From Bacillus sp. FJAT-25509 (GTDB lineage Bacteria > Bacillota > Bacilli > Bacillales > Bacillaceae_G), in the NCBI RefSeq assembly GCF_001420605.1, contig NZ_LJIZ01000003.1, positions 434,001-498,000 on the forward strand: DNA of 64,000 bases, in the 5' to 3' direction. The translations under genes and the position numbers were made by a program. The notes beneath the pieces are model-generated. The model saw nothing but the letters and a program-made list of their open reading frames with translations, was not told the DNA's origin and made no database searches. Each line of letters opens with the position of its first letter. The stretch's first letter is position 1. Of the stretch, positions 41,559 through 50,442 are shown in pieces.

Positions 41559-42712
41559 TAGTTTGTTTCTCCTTTGTCATTTTCTATTTTATTACGCTCA
41601 GTCATTTGTTTCCAAACTGAACCTAGTGCTTCCTCACCATTCTCAATTCGATGTAAAGCAAGCTGAACTTGTAATTTCACTTCGAATTCTGGGTCTTCTA
41701 ATGCGGCTTTTAACGCAGGTATTGCACTTTCATCACCTAGCTCAAAAAGAAACATTGCTGCACGCCATCTAACTAATTTACTAGGATCTTTTAATGCTTC
41801 AATCATAGCTGGCATTGCTTCTTCAAATCCTAAGTCTGATAGACAATCTCCAGCAATTCGTCTTACACCCACTGCCTTATCCTTTAAAGCCTCATATAAA
41901 TAAGGTAACACTAATTCTGATTTTAACATACCTAAATAAGCTGTAGCTAATCTTCTTATTGAAACATGTTCATCTTTTAATGCAATCTCTAATAATGGTA
42001 AATTTTCAAGTGTAGGATCGATTTTTACAAATCTCGCATACCTTTTTTTCCAATCTTTTTCTTCAAAAATATCTGCAGTAAATGGTTCAAATTTAGGAAC
42101 TTCTTTTTTCTCAACATTAGTAGAATCATTCGTCATCACTTCGTTCACGATATTCTTTATATCGTTTTCAGTGTGAGTAGCCGTTAATTCATCAATAATT
42201 TCTTTCTCAATTGTTGATAATTCACCATAACGAATTCCATAATCAATCCATTGTCTTTCAAATACAACATTTGAGGCAGATGTTGTTAGTTTCATAATTG
42301 CTTCTTTATAGAATGGAGGTAAGGCTGCTCTTTGTTCTTCACCATTTACAATTAATTTCAACTGCATTGGTATATTATGATACATTTGAACAAATACTTG
42401 TACCTCTCCAAAATGATTATCAATTATCGTTTCATTAGTAGCTTCATCATTTACTTCTTCACCGAATACATTTCTGACTTGAAGCAAAATGGTTTGCCAA
42501 TTTGCATTTGACTTACGATCAATGGCGATAAAATCAGCCACATGATAGACACTTTTGATTCCTTCAATTCCTAATATTTCTTGAATTATTAATGGTGCCT
42601 TGTCAATATTATCAATAGAATAATGATTTCTACTTCCTGATGGCAATTCCTCATCTAATAACACTTTCATTGTATTAGGACTCGGTGTTGGTTCGATTGA
42701 CTTAATTTTCAT
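41558..42712 (-). CDS. ypgR: Conserved virulence factor C / YpgR (NifU-N plus HEAT repeats)
   Basis: The 384-residue protein has an N-terminal NFU/NifU-N-like domain (residues 1-90: IKSIEPTPSPNTMKVLLDEE, SVYHVADFIAIDRK) and a middle linker. Four to five HEAT-like repeats run from about residue 230 (LEIALKDEHVSIRRLATAYL, VGVRRIAGDCLSDLG, KLVRWRAAMFLFELG). The layout is that of S. aureus CvfC and B. subtilis YpgR. The NFU-type domain suggests a link to Fe-S or redox chemistry, consistent with coupling to bacilliredoxin, but the molecular role is unknown. Confidence 0.88.
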   Translation of the reverse strand: MKIKSIEPTPSPNTMKVLLDEELPSGSRNHYSIDNIDKAPLIIQEILGIEGIKSVYHVADFIAIDRKSNANWQTILLQVRNVFGEEVNDEATNETIIDNHFGEVQVFVQMYHNIPMQLKLIVNGEEQRAALPPFYKEAIMKLTTSASNVVFERQWIDYGIRYGELSTIEKEIIDELTATHTENDIKNIVNEVMTNDSTNVEKKEVPKFEPFTADIFEEKDWKKRYARFVKIDPTLENLPLLEIALKDEHVSIRRLATAYLGMLKSELVLPYLYEALKDKAVGVRRIAGDCLSDLGFEEAMPAMIEALKDPSKLVRWRAAMFLFELGDESAIPALKAALEDPEFEVKLQVQLALHRIENGEEALGSVWKQMTERNKIENDKGETN

Positions 42713-42767
42713 CTTAATCTCCTCTTCTTGTTATTTAGTCCATTCTATCAAAAAGAGGAAAAACTCA

Positions 42768-43157
42768 CTATTGTAACGCCTTAACAAATTCTTCAAATTC
42801 ATTTGTACTTGATTCGACAGCGTTGTGAGTTAACTCTTCAGATCGACGAGTAAAAAGGTGAAATTTCTCAACTATTATTTCCGTCACATAAATAGGTTTT
42901 TCAGATTCCTTTACATAACTTGAAGTTTTTATAACTCCCTCAATAGAAACTTCCATCCCTTTTTTTGCTTTTTTAGTAGCATATTCAGCAATGGGACCCC
43001 ATAATTTTACTGATACATAATTCGTTCTCGTTTTTTTCAGATAATCTGAATAAACATTCGTAGCAATATTAATAAAAGTTGTTTTCCTACCATTCGGTGT
43101 AGTTTGTAAAATGGGCTCTTTCGTTAATCTTCCTACTAGTACAACATTGTTTATCAT
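42768..43157 (-). CDS. Single-stranded DNA-binding protein (SsbB-like)
   Basis: The 129-residue protein has one OB-fold: MINNVVLVGRLTKEPILQTT, TTFINIATNVYSD, KLWGPIAEYATKKAKKGMEV. I start at the second ATG because AAAGGAG is 9 nt before it. The C-terminus (EFEEFVKALQ) lacks the acidic DDDIPF tip of housekeeping SsbA, so it resembles competence-type SsbB (YwpH) or other short paralogues that cannot recruit partner proteins. It is monocistronic. Confidence 0.87.
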   Translation of the reverse strand: MINNVVLVGRLTKEPILQTTPNGRKTTFINIATNVYSDYLKKTRTNYVSVKLWGPIAEYATKKAKKGMEVSIEGVIKTSSYVKESEKPIYVTEIIVEKFHLFTRRSEELTHNAVESSTNEFEEFVKALQ

Positions 43158-43267
43158 TATTACCATCTCCTTTATTTTTTTCTACAATACAAAATTATTG
43201 TAAGTTCGTAAAAAAAGGAAAATAGTATTTTCAATAAACATTTATTTTTAAAAATTCATTATGAGAT

Positions 43268-43311
43268 AAAAAAACTTGAGTAGTAAAATGACATCATAAT
43301 CCAAAACTCAA
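43268..43311 (-). terminator. Possible terminator of the ypgQ/ABC-F unit
   Basis: On the minus strand TTGAGT pairs with ACTCAA across a 24-nt loop and is followed by G and T7. It is weaker than the other terminators because of the short stem. Confidence 0.45.
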
Positions 43312-43321
43312 AATTAATAAT

Positions 43322-45211
43322 CTACTTTAAACTTTCAACTAAATCACTTAAAACTGACCAACGCTCCATTTTCTGTTCTAACTCAGCTTCTTTTTCTTCA
43401 ATATCTTTAGAAAGTTTATAAGCTTCATCAAAATTAGAGCCTACACCTTGTAATTTTTCATTTAGTTGCTCAATCTCATTCTCCAGCTTTTCGATGTCTG
43501 ATTCAATGTTGTCCCATTCTTTTTGTTCTTGATAAGTTAATCGCTTTTTCTTTTGCTCTTTTTGATAAACTGGTTTTTCAATTGTCTCTTTTATAACTTC
43601 GACTTCACGTTTTTCGTTAGATTGTCGATCTAAATAATCCGTATAGCTTTCTAATGTAGATGAAATTTTCCCTTCACCTTCGAAAATTAATAATTTATTT
43701 GTAACTTTATCTAAGAAATAACGATCATGTGATACGGTAACTACTACTCCACTAAAATTCTCAATATAGTCTTCTAAAACCGTTAAAGTATCAATATCTA
43801 GATCATTTGTAGGCTCATCGAGTAATAATAAATTTGGAGCAGTCATTAAAAGTCTTAATAAATATAGTCTTCTTTTTTCCCCACCTGAAAGTTTTCCTAA
43901 TTGTACACCGTGCGATGAAGTAGGAAATAAGAACGTTTCAAGCATTTGTGAAGCTGAAATTGTTTTTCCATCTGGAGTATGAATGACTTCTGCTTCTTCC
44001 TTAATATAATCAATCATTCTCATAGTTGGATTCACATTTTCTTGTATTTGAGTATAGTATGCTACCTTAACCGTTTGTCCAATTTCAATTTCACCAGAAT
44101 CAACTTGTTCTTCTCCAACTAGCATTTTCAATAAAGTTGTCTTCCCCGCACCATTTTCACCAATTATTCCAATTCGATCAGTTTGAAGTAAAAGTAAGTT
44201 AAAATTATCTAATATCTTTTTCTCGTTAAAAGACTTATTAACATTTATAAACTCAACAACTTTTTTACCTAAACGAGTTTGTTGGAAGTTCATCTCTAAT
44301 TCCACTTTTTCTTGATTGTTTAGTTTACCCGAAAGGTCATCAAATCGTTGAATACGAGCTTTTTGCTTAGTCGTTCTAGCTTTTGCTCCTCTACGCATCC
44401 AAGCTAATTCTCTTCTAAATAAATTGTTTCTTTTTTCATTAGTAGCTGCCTCTTGCTCTTCTCGAGCAGCTCTTTGTTCAATATAATACTGATAATTACC
44501 TTCATATCGATAAATATTACTATTTGATAGCTCTAATAATGCTGTTGTAACTTCATCTAAAAAATAACGATCATGGGTTACAAATAATACTGCGTTTTGC
44601 AGTCTTTTTATGTATTCTTGTAAAAATACGATACATTCATAGTCCAAATGGTTCGTAGGCTCATCTAAAATTAATAAATCACTTGGATGTATTAATGCTT
44701 TTGCTAAGGCTACTCTTTTCTTCTGACCACCTGAAAGTAATGAAACGTCTAAATTTAAATTTGATAAACCTAATTTCGATAAAATTGTCTTAGCATTTGC
44801 TTCTAAATCCCAACCATTTAATGAATCCATTTCAGCTTGTAATTTTAGTAATTCATTTTGTAATCCTTGATTAGATGGATCTTCTCCAAGTGCTTGTAAA
44901 GTTTTTTCATATGATTTTACTAAAACCATTACTTTATCTTCACTCTCAAATACTGCTTCAAGAATTGTTTGGTTTTTATCAAAGTCTTCATGTTGAGGCA
45001 AATAACTTATTACATAATCCTTTGGAGTAGTAATTTTTCCATCATCAGCTGACTCGACACCAGCAATAATTTTTAATAAACTCGATTTACCAGTTCCATT
45101 TATACCTAATAATCCAATTTTCTGTCCTTCGCTTACGGTAAATGAAATTTTATCGAATAAAGTTTTTTCCCCATAAGTTTTAATTAAATTCTCTACACTT
45201 AAAATCTTCAT
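43322..45211 (-). CDS. ABC-F family ATPase (Uup-like)
   Basis: The 629-residue soluble protein has two ABC domains: Walker A GINGTGKSS (near residue 37) and GENGAGKTT (near 350), and signatures LSGGQKKR and LSGGEKRR. Walker B segments are LLILDEPTNHLD and LLLLDEPTNDLD. Between them is an ABC-F linker (RNNLFRRELAWMRRGAKART). The C-terminal ~100 residues form a coiled coil (EQKEWDNIESDIEKLENEIE), as in Uup, which binds DNA or ribosomes. ABC-F proteins act on ribosomes, not in transport. The start overlaps the ypgQ stop (ATGA). Confidence 0.92.
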   Translation of the reverse strand: MKILSVENLIKTYGEKTLFDKISFTVSEGQKIGLLGINGTGKSSLLKIIAGVESADDGKITTPKDYVISYLPQHEDFDKNQTILEAVFESEDKVMVLVKSYEKTLQALGEDPSNQGLQNELLKLQAEMDSLNGWDLEANAKTILSKLGLSNLNLDVSLLSGGQKKRVALAKALIHPSDLLILDEPTNHLDYECIVFLQEYIKRLQNAVLFVTHDRYFLDEVTTALLELSNSNIYRYEGNYQYYIEQRAAREEQEAATNEKRNNLFRRELAWMRRGAKARTTKQKARIQRFDDLSGKLNNQEKVELEMNFQQTRLGKKVVEFINVNKSFNEKKILDNFNLLLLQTDRIGIIGENGAGKTTLLKMLVGEEQVDSGEIEIGQTVKVAYYTQIQENVNPTMRMIDYIKEEAEVIHTPDGKTISASQMLETFLFPTSSHGVQLGKLSGGEKRRLYLLRLLMTAPNLLLLDEPTNDLDIDTLTVLEDYIENFSGVVVTVSHDRYFLDKVTNKLLIFEGEGKISSTLESYTDYLDRQSNEKREVEVIKETIEKPVYQKEQKKKRLTYQEQKEWDNIESDIEKLENEIEQLNEKLQGVGSNFDEAYKLSKDIEEKEAELEQKMERWSVLSDLVESLK

Positions 45212-45855
45212 ATTTTAAAATTCCACTCTTTCATAAATTCATCGATGAATTTTTCTACAAATTGATGTCTTTCCTCTGCCAATTCTAATGCTGAATTTGT
45301 GTTCATTAAGTCTTTTAGTTTTAATATTTTTTCATAGAAGTGATGTAACGAAGAACTTTTGTCACTTCTATATTCTTCGATCGTCATGTTTTCTCTTATT
45401 TTAAACTCTGGGTTAAACATACTACGACCTTTTTTACCTCCGTATGCAAACGTTCTAGCAACACCGATCGCTCCAATTGCATCTAAGCGATCAGCATCTT
45501 GTACAATTTTACCTTCTAAAGAGGTTGGAATAACCCCATTTCCTCCTTTATAGGAGATATTTTCAATTATGTACATGATTGCGTTTACTTCTTCAATACT
45601 ATTTAATAATTCATTTAGAACTGATTCTAATTGAGTTTTCTGAGCTTCAAGATCATCATGTAATTTATCATCTATTACATCGTGTACTAAAGCAGCACAT
45701 TCTACGATGAATTGATTTGCATTTTCTTTTTGAGCAATATGTACAGCTAAATTTCTAACCCGGTCAATATGATGCCAGTCATGTCCAGAGCTATCACCTT
45801 GATGAAGATTTCGAACATAATTTTCTATTTGTAAAATGATTTCCTGTTGATTCAT
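45208..45855 (-). CDS. ypgQ: HD-domain phosphohydrolase YpgQ
   Basis: The 215-residue protein carries H...HD...D: GHDWHHIDRVRNLAVHIAQK near residue 24, AALVHDVIDDK near 56 and QDADRLDAIGAIGVAR near 130. This matches YpgQ/YedJ-type HD hydrolases, which are pyrophosphatases or phosphatases acting on nucleotides. It is translationally coupled to the ABC-F gene by a 4-nt overlap. A function in nucleotide pool cleaning would fit but is inferred. Confidence 0.87.
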   Translation of the reverse strand: MNQQEIILQIENYVRNLHQGDSSGHDWHHIDRVRNLAVHIAQKENANQFIVECAALVHDVIDDKLHDDLEAQKTQLESVLNELLNSIEEVNAIMYIIENISYKGGNGVIPTSLEGKIVQDADRLDAIGAIGVARTFAYGGKKGRSMFNPEFKIRENMTIEEYRSDKSSSLHHFYEKILKLKDLMNTNSALELAEERHQFVEKFIDEFMKEWNFKI

Positions 45856-45944
45856 ACTCGTACCTCCATAAATCGACTAGTGATATTATATCATTTTTCT
45901 ATCAACGTAAAACATTTATAGGTTAAGTGAGAATTAAATTTACG

Positions 45945-45974
45945 AAAAAACCTTCACTTTTGGTGAAGGTTTTT
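45945..45974 (-). terminator. Terminator of the glycosylation operon
   Basis: AAAACCTTCAC / GTGAAGGTTTTT with a 5-nt loop lies 32 nt beyond galE. Confidence 0.9.
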
Positions 45975-46005
45975 ACAAATTATGATTTTATATATAGAGA
46001 GAATT

Positions 46006-47016
46006 CTAATGATATTGAGTAGTATATTTATTCTTAAATCCATAAGGATTCGATTTATGCCATTTCCAAGCATCACTAATGATTAAATCGATGTCTTCAT
46101 ACTTTACCGTCCAGCCTAAAACTTTTTTAGCTTTCTCTGAAGAAGCAACTAGAATACTTGGGTCACCTACTCGTCTAGAACTGATTTTATATGGTATTGG
46201 ATGCTTAGTTATTCGACGAACCGCTTCAACAATTTGTAATACTGAATACCCCTTATTATTTCCAAGGTTAAAAATATCACTTTTCCCACCATTAAAAAGG
46301 TATTTAAGTGCTAGTAAATGAGCATCCACCAAGTCTTCAACATGAATATAGTCTCTAATACACGTCCCGTCTGGGGTATTATAATCATCTCCAAAAATAG
46401 AAATCTCTTTCCTTTGATTTAAAGCAACTTGTAAAATCAATGGAATTAAATGAGTCTCTGGAGAATGGTCTTCTCCAATTTCGGCTGAAGGCTTTGCTCC
46501 TGCAACATTAAAGTATCTTAGTGAAACATAATTTATACCATATGCTAAACTACTCCATTTCATCATCTTTTCCATCATTAATTTTGTTTCACCATAAGTG
46601 TTCGTTGGATCTGGAATGCAGTCTTCTGAGATAGGTACTATTTTAGGTTCACCATATACAGCAGCGGAAGATGAAAACACGATATTTTTAACATCAAATT
46701 CATTCATCACTTCTAATAGAATATGTGTGCCAAATACATTATTGCTAAAATACTCCAACGGTTTTTCCATTGATTCACCAACTAGACTATTTGCTGCAAA
46801 ATGTAACACACCATCAATCTTTTCATTTTGAAATACTGATCTTAAAAATTCCTTATCTCGAATATCCCCATTATAAAAAATGGCTTCTGAATGAATCGCT
46901 CCTTTATTTCCTGTCTGCAAATTATCAACAGTTATTACATTTACGCCATTTTCAATCAGCATGTATACTGCATGTGATCCTATATATCCAGCTCCGCCAA
47001 GTACTAAAATATTCAT
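46006..47016 (-). CDS. galE: UDP-glucose 4-epimerase
   Basis: GalE interconverts UDP-glucose and UDP-galactose. The ~336-residue SDR protein starts MNILVLGGAGYIGSHAVYML (GxxGxxG NAD motif). Catalytic residues are Ser in VFSSSAAVYG and Tyr-x-x-x-Lys in TYGETKLMME. The substrate motif is YFNVAGA and the C-terminal region is KKVLGW. It ends an operon with gtrA, a GT2 and a DUF6044 gene, so UDP-galactose is probably the sugar donor for that cassette. A GTG 9 nt upstream could also start it. Confidence 0.95.
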   Translation of the reverse strand: MNILVLGGAGYIGSHAVYMLIENGVNVITVDNLQTGNKGAIHSEAIFYNGDIRDKEFLRSVFQNEKIDGVLHFAANSLVGESMEKPLEYFSNNVFGTHILLEVMNEFDVKNIVFSSSAAVYGEPKIVPISEDCIPDPTNTYGETKLMMEKMMKWSSLAYGINYVSLRYFNVAGAKPSAEIGEDHSPETHLIPLILQVALNQRKEISIFGDDYNTPDGTCIRDYIHVEDLVDAHLLALKYLFNGGKSDIFNLGNNKGYSVLQIVEAVRRITKHPIPYKISSRRVGDPSILVASSEKAKKVLGWTVKYEDIDLIISDAWKWHKSNPYGFKNKYTTQYH

Positions 47017-47021
47017 TTTAA

Positions 47022-47459
47022 TCACATTCTTTCGTTTTTAAGTTGTTTTTTGGTCATATTTTTATTCTTAAAAACAAGCAATTTTTGACCAAAGTAATTT
47101 AAAACCGTATATAACCCAGAACTAAATAAAACAGCTAAGTCATTTTTATAATTTAGAGAGATAAAATCCTGTAAATTTAAAATGTAATCAATTATTTTAG
47201 CTCCGAGATTAAATGCTATAAAATAACAGGTTAAAATGACTATAATAAACAATGGAATACTTTTTTTTACAGAGCCTTGACTTTTAAATGTAAAATTTCG
47301 ATTTAAAATATAACTTACACAAGCTCCTATGGAATTTCCAATAAATGTTGAAATCCAATAAGACAAACCAAATAAATGAAGAAATAAATAAATGAATGAT
47401 AATCCTACAACTGTATTTGCAATTCCTACCGCAATAAAACGGATAAATGTCTTATTCAT
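47022..47459 (-). CDS. GtrA family lipid-sugar flippase
   Basis: The 145-residue protein has four transmembrane helices and the GtrA opening FIRFIAVGIANTVVGLSFIY, with the YWISTFIGNSIGACVSYILN motif. GtrA-like proteins flip undecaprenyl-phosphate sugars across the membrane. It overlaps the GT2 gene by 4 nt (ATGA) and its stop touches galE, so all are co-translated. Confidence 0.9.
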   Translation of the reverse strand: MNKTFIRFIAVGIANTVVGLSFIYLFLHLFGLSYWISTFIGNSIGACVSYILNRNFTFKSQGSVKKSIPLFIIVILTCYFIAFNLGAKIIDYILNLQDFISLNYKNDLAVLFSSGLYTVLNYFGQKLLVFKNKNMTKKQLKNERM

Positions 47460-48439
47460 CTTTGCCCCTTATTTACTAATTCAGAATCGCTCATTGTATA
47501 TAAATTTGTTTCAATAGCGTATCTAGGTCGATTTTTTACTTCTTGATAAATCTTTCCAATATACTCACCGATCATTCCGATTCCCAATAATTGAACTCCA
47601 CCTACAAACCAAATTGAGACCATTAATGATGGCCATCCACTAACCGTATTTCCTAATATATGTTGAACTATTGCATAGCCACCTGCTATCAAACTAAATA
47701 TGATGGATAAAAATCCAAGCAGTGATACAAATCTAATCGGGGCTATACTAAATGATGTGATCCCGTCGAACGCAAAAGAGAGCATCTTTTTTAATGGGTA
47801 TTTTGATTCTCCTGCAAACCTTTCTTTTCGATCGTAATAGACATTAGTCGATGGAAACCCTACAAGAGGAACTAGTCCCCTTAGGAATAAATTAGTTTCT
47901 TTATATTTGAATAATTCATCTAATGCCCTTTTACTCATTAATCGGAAATCTGCATGATTAGGAACTAGATTAATCCCTATTTTCCCCATGAATCGATAGA
48001 ATCCAAGCGCTGTTGAACGCTTAAAAAAGGTATCTGTTTCTCTACTGTCTCTTACGCCATAAACAATATCAAAACCCTCTTTATACTTTTCTACAAAATT
48101 ACGTATTACATTAATATCATCTTGTAAATCCGCATCGATTGAAACTACACAATCGGATTGCTTATAAGCAATTTCAAGCCCAGCAATTAGTGCGTTTTGA
48201 TGCCCTACATTTTTAGCAAGCTTTAATCCTTTAACAAATAAATTATCGATACTTTCTTTTTCTATTAGTTCCCATGTTCGATCCTTACTTCCATCATCTA
48301 CAAATAGAATTTTGCTATCATCTGAAATAAGAGAATCATAAATTAATTCTTCAATTAAGTAAGTGAGTTGATAGGCTGTTTCTTCAAAAACTTCCTGCTC
48401 ATTGTAACAAGGTACAACAATTGTTAATAAAGGTATCAT
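47456..48439 (-). CDS. GtrB/YkoT-like polyprenyl-phosphate glycosyltransferase (GT2)
   Basis: The 327-residue GT2 enzyme has the N-terminal GT-A fold: LTIVVPCYNEQEVFEETAYQ, LFVDDGSKDRTW, and the DxD-type VVSIDADLQDD near residue 105. Two C-terminal transmembrane helices follow (FVSLLGFLSIIFSLIAGGYA and SIWFVGGVQLLGIGMIG), with the YIGKIYQEVKNRPRY tail. This is the DPM1/GtrB architecture that loads a sugar onto undecaprenyl phosphate. B. subtilis YkoT is the likely equivalent, beside a YkoS-like protein. Confidence 0.9.
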   Translation of the reverse strand: MIPLLTIVVPCYNEQEVFEETAYQLTYLIEELIYDSLISDDSKILFVDDGSKDRTWELIEKESIDNLFVKGLKLAKNVGHQNALIAGLEIAYKQSDCVVSIDADLQDDINVIRNFVEKYKEGFDIVYGVRDSRETDTFFKRSTALGFYRFMGKIGINLVPNHADFRLMSKRALDELFKYKETNLFLRGLVPLVGFPSTNVYYDRKERFAGESKYPLKKMLSFAFDGITSFSIAPIRFVSLLGFLSIIFSLIAGGYAIVQHILGNTVSGWPSLMVSIWFVGGVQLLGIGMIGEYIGKIYQEVKNRPRYAIETNLYTMSDSELVNKGQR

Positions 48440-48464
48440 ATATAATCACGTCCTTATAAAGTGG

Positions 48465-50150
48465 TTATTTTACTTCGTATAGATAGATGCGCCATGCTGA
48501 ATGAACATCATCAAAAGTCTTCATCAATCTAAGTCCATTACTATTAGCATTTTCTATTGGGACAGCCGCAAAAATATATTCCCCACCCAACTTTTTAAAT
48601 TCGTTAATATTTAGTTGTAAATGATGGATTTTTACGTTCGAGTTCTTTTTAAATTCATAATTTTTACCTAGTTCAGCTACAAATAAATAGCATCTTCCAC
48701 CCCAATGATCGAAGTAATTTTCAAGTAAGGGGCTTTTTTCAAGTTCAGGTGCAATTATTTTTCTAAATTCGTGTTTATATTTTAACGAATAAAAATTATT
48801 ATATGTATCGAGTGTGTAAAAACCATTGTACTGAGCAATCGCAGGGTGAATGCCTATACTTGCAACTCGATAACTATTTTTAGGTTTACCAATATATTTG
48901 GAGATTTCACTAAATTGATTTACAGCATAAAATTGTTTAAAAGATGGTTTCCCCGAAACTCGATAGACAATCTCGTCATTCGCACAAAACATTACGATTA
49001 CTTGGACTACTAAACAAATTTTCACAAACTTTTGCCAACCTTTTCCCTTTAACCAAAGAAGATAGGCTCCAACAGCAAACATTAAATAGATTATTAAAGG
49101 TCTTAAAAAATGAAATCTAGCAAAATTAAACGTATTTAAAAGCTGAAATTGTTCTTTTACTGGCTTCCATCCTTTATAAAACCAAAAGGCGTACCAAACG
49201 GATAATAAAAAATTAAGAATAAATAAGGATAGAAACCTTTTTTCTATAATTCCTCTTTTTTTATTTCTTAAAGTCCAGAATACAATAAAAGATAAAGGAA
49301 CAATGACTAGAGTGTGAAGTGTTAGTACATGTGTATGTCCTAAAAAATAATTCTTAAACACTAATCGAATCGTATGCCAAAAACCCAATGTAGAGCTTAC
49401 AAACTCGTTTCTACTTGTTGGTTCAGATGGAATGACTAATGAGAATACAAGGCGATATTCTATTGCTAAATACATTAAAGTCATTAATAAAATACTTAAA
49501 AAGAACACTAGATTGATTTTCTTTTTTACAAATACATCTCTTAACCATAGCAATCCCATAAATACTAAAAAGAAAAAGAATCCTAATACAAAACTAGAAT
49601 AGAAAGGTAATAAAATAAGGGTAATCCAGTCTTTCCAAGAATATTTCCCAATTCTTATATTTAGAAACGCCCAAAGTGCTAGTGGCATTCCCAATGTACT
49701 TAGCATTCCGGACGGCCAAAATGGCGTTAGTGCAAATGCAAGTGAGACCCATACTCTAATAAGGTAATTTTCCTTTGATGTTATAAAATGCTTTCTTAAC
49801 AGGATATACATCCCAAAAAACGCGAAAAATCTAGTAATTGTCTGTCCGATGGAATAAGCTAGCATCGGCGAAAAGAGATTATTTAGCCACTGAATACCAC
49901 TAAATTCCGTTCCATAAGCATTTCTAGGCAATCCATTAATGATCTGTGGGATTGTAGAATTTAATTTACCAAATAATTGCCCTGAATTTTTAAGTGTTTT
50001 ATACCATGCAATGTTTGAATCTAAATTATCATGTACTCTAATGTGAGCATTTTCTCCTAATATGAAAAGTGGAGAAACATAAATGATCATTAAGATTGTT
50101 GCAATCACTAAATGTTTATTTTCCTGGCTTAGTTTCTTAAATAGTTTCAT
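48465..50150 (-). CDS. DUF6044 / YkoS-like GT-C membrane glycosyltransferase candidate
   Basis: The 561-residue protein has 12 or so transmembrane helices (LVIATILMIIYVSPLFIL first). A short loop after helix 1 contains acidic residues (HIRVHDNLDSNIAWYK), which is typical of GT-C transferases with a D-x-x-D-type catalytic loop. The soluble C-terminal part (from about residue 400) probably lies outside. It matches YkoS-type proteins encoded with YkoT. With GtrB and GtrA it would form the standard three-part machine that decorates a wall polymer or lipoteichoic acid from the outer face. The acceptor is unknown. Confidence 0.75.
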   Translation of the reverse strand: MKLFKKLSQENKHLVIATILMIIYVSPLFILGENAHIRVHDNLDSNIAWYKTLKNSGQLFGKLNSTIPQIINGLPRNAYGTEFSGIQWLNNLFSPMLAYSIGQTITRFFAFFGMYILLRKHFITSKENYLIRVWVSLAFALTPFWPSGMLSTLGMPLALWAFLNIRIGKYSWKDWITLILLPFYSSFVLGFFFFLVFMGLLWLRDVFVKKKINLVFFLSILLMTLMYLAIEYRLVFSLVIPSEPTSRNEFVSSTLGFWHTIRLVFKNYFLGHTHVLTLHTLVIVPLSFIVFWTLRNKKRGIIEKRFLSLFILNFLLSVWYAFWFYKGWKPVKEQFQLLNTFNFARFHFLRPLIIYLMFAVGAYLLWLKGKGWQKFVKICLVVQVIVMFCANDEIVYRVSGKPSFKQFYAVNQFSEISKYIGKPKNSYRVASIGIHPAIAQYNGFYTLDTYNNFYSLKYKHEFRKIIAPELEKSPLLENYFDHWGGRCYLFVAELGKNYEFKKNSNVKIHHLQLNINEFKKLGGEYIFAAVPIENANSNGLRLMKTFDDVHSAWRIYLYEVK

Positions 50151-50442
50151 ATTTATTACACCACTTTGTTTATATATTGTTTTTTGATTACTGATTAATA
50201 TTTCCCTCGCTTTATCTTTTTAGTTATATCATTACTAGCTCTTTCTCATATCTATTAATATTAAAATTCTTTTCTGAAAATCAGATGAAAATTTGACTAA
50301 AATTTCATTTAAATTTGCCTTATTATTTTCATAAGTAAAAAATATTCATTTTATTATGTGCATAAAAATTTGATTAGATTAATTTCTTTAATAATATATA
50401 AAGTTTTTAGAATTCATTAAATCATGTACTAGAGGTGTAATC

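Noticed and set aside
42768-43157. Calling the SSB gene the housekeeping ssbA
   Set aside because: It lacks the acidic C-terminal tip and is not flanked by rpsF/rpsR, so it is a short paralogue.
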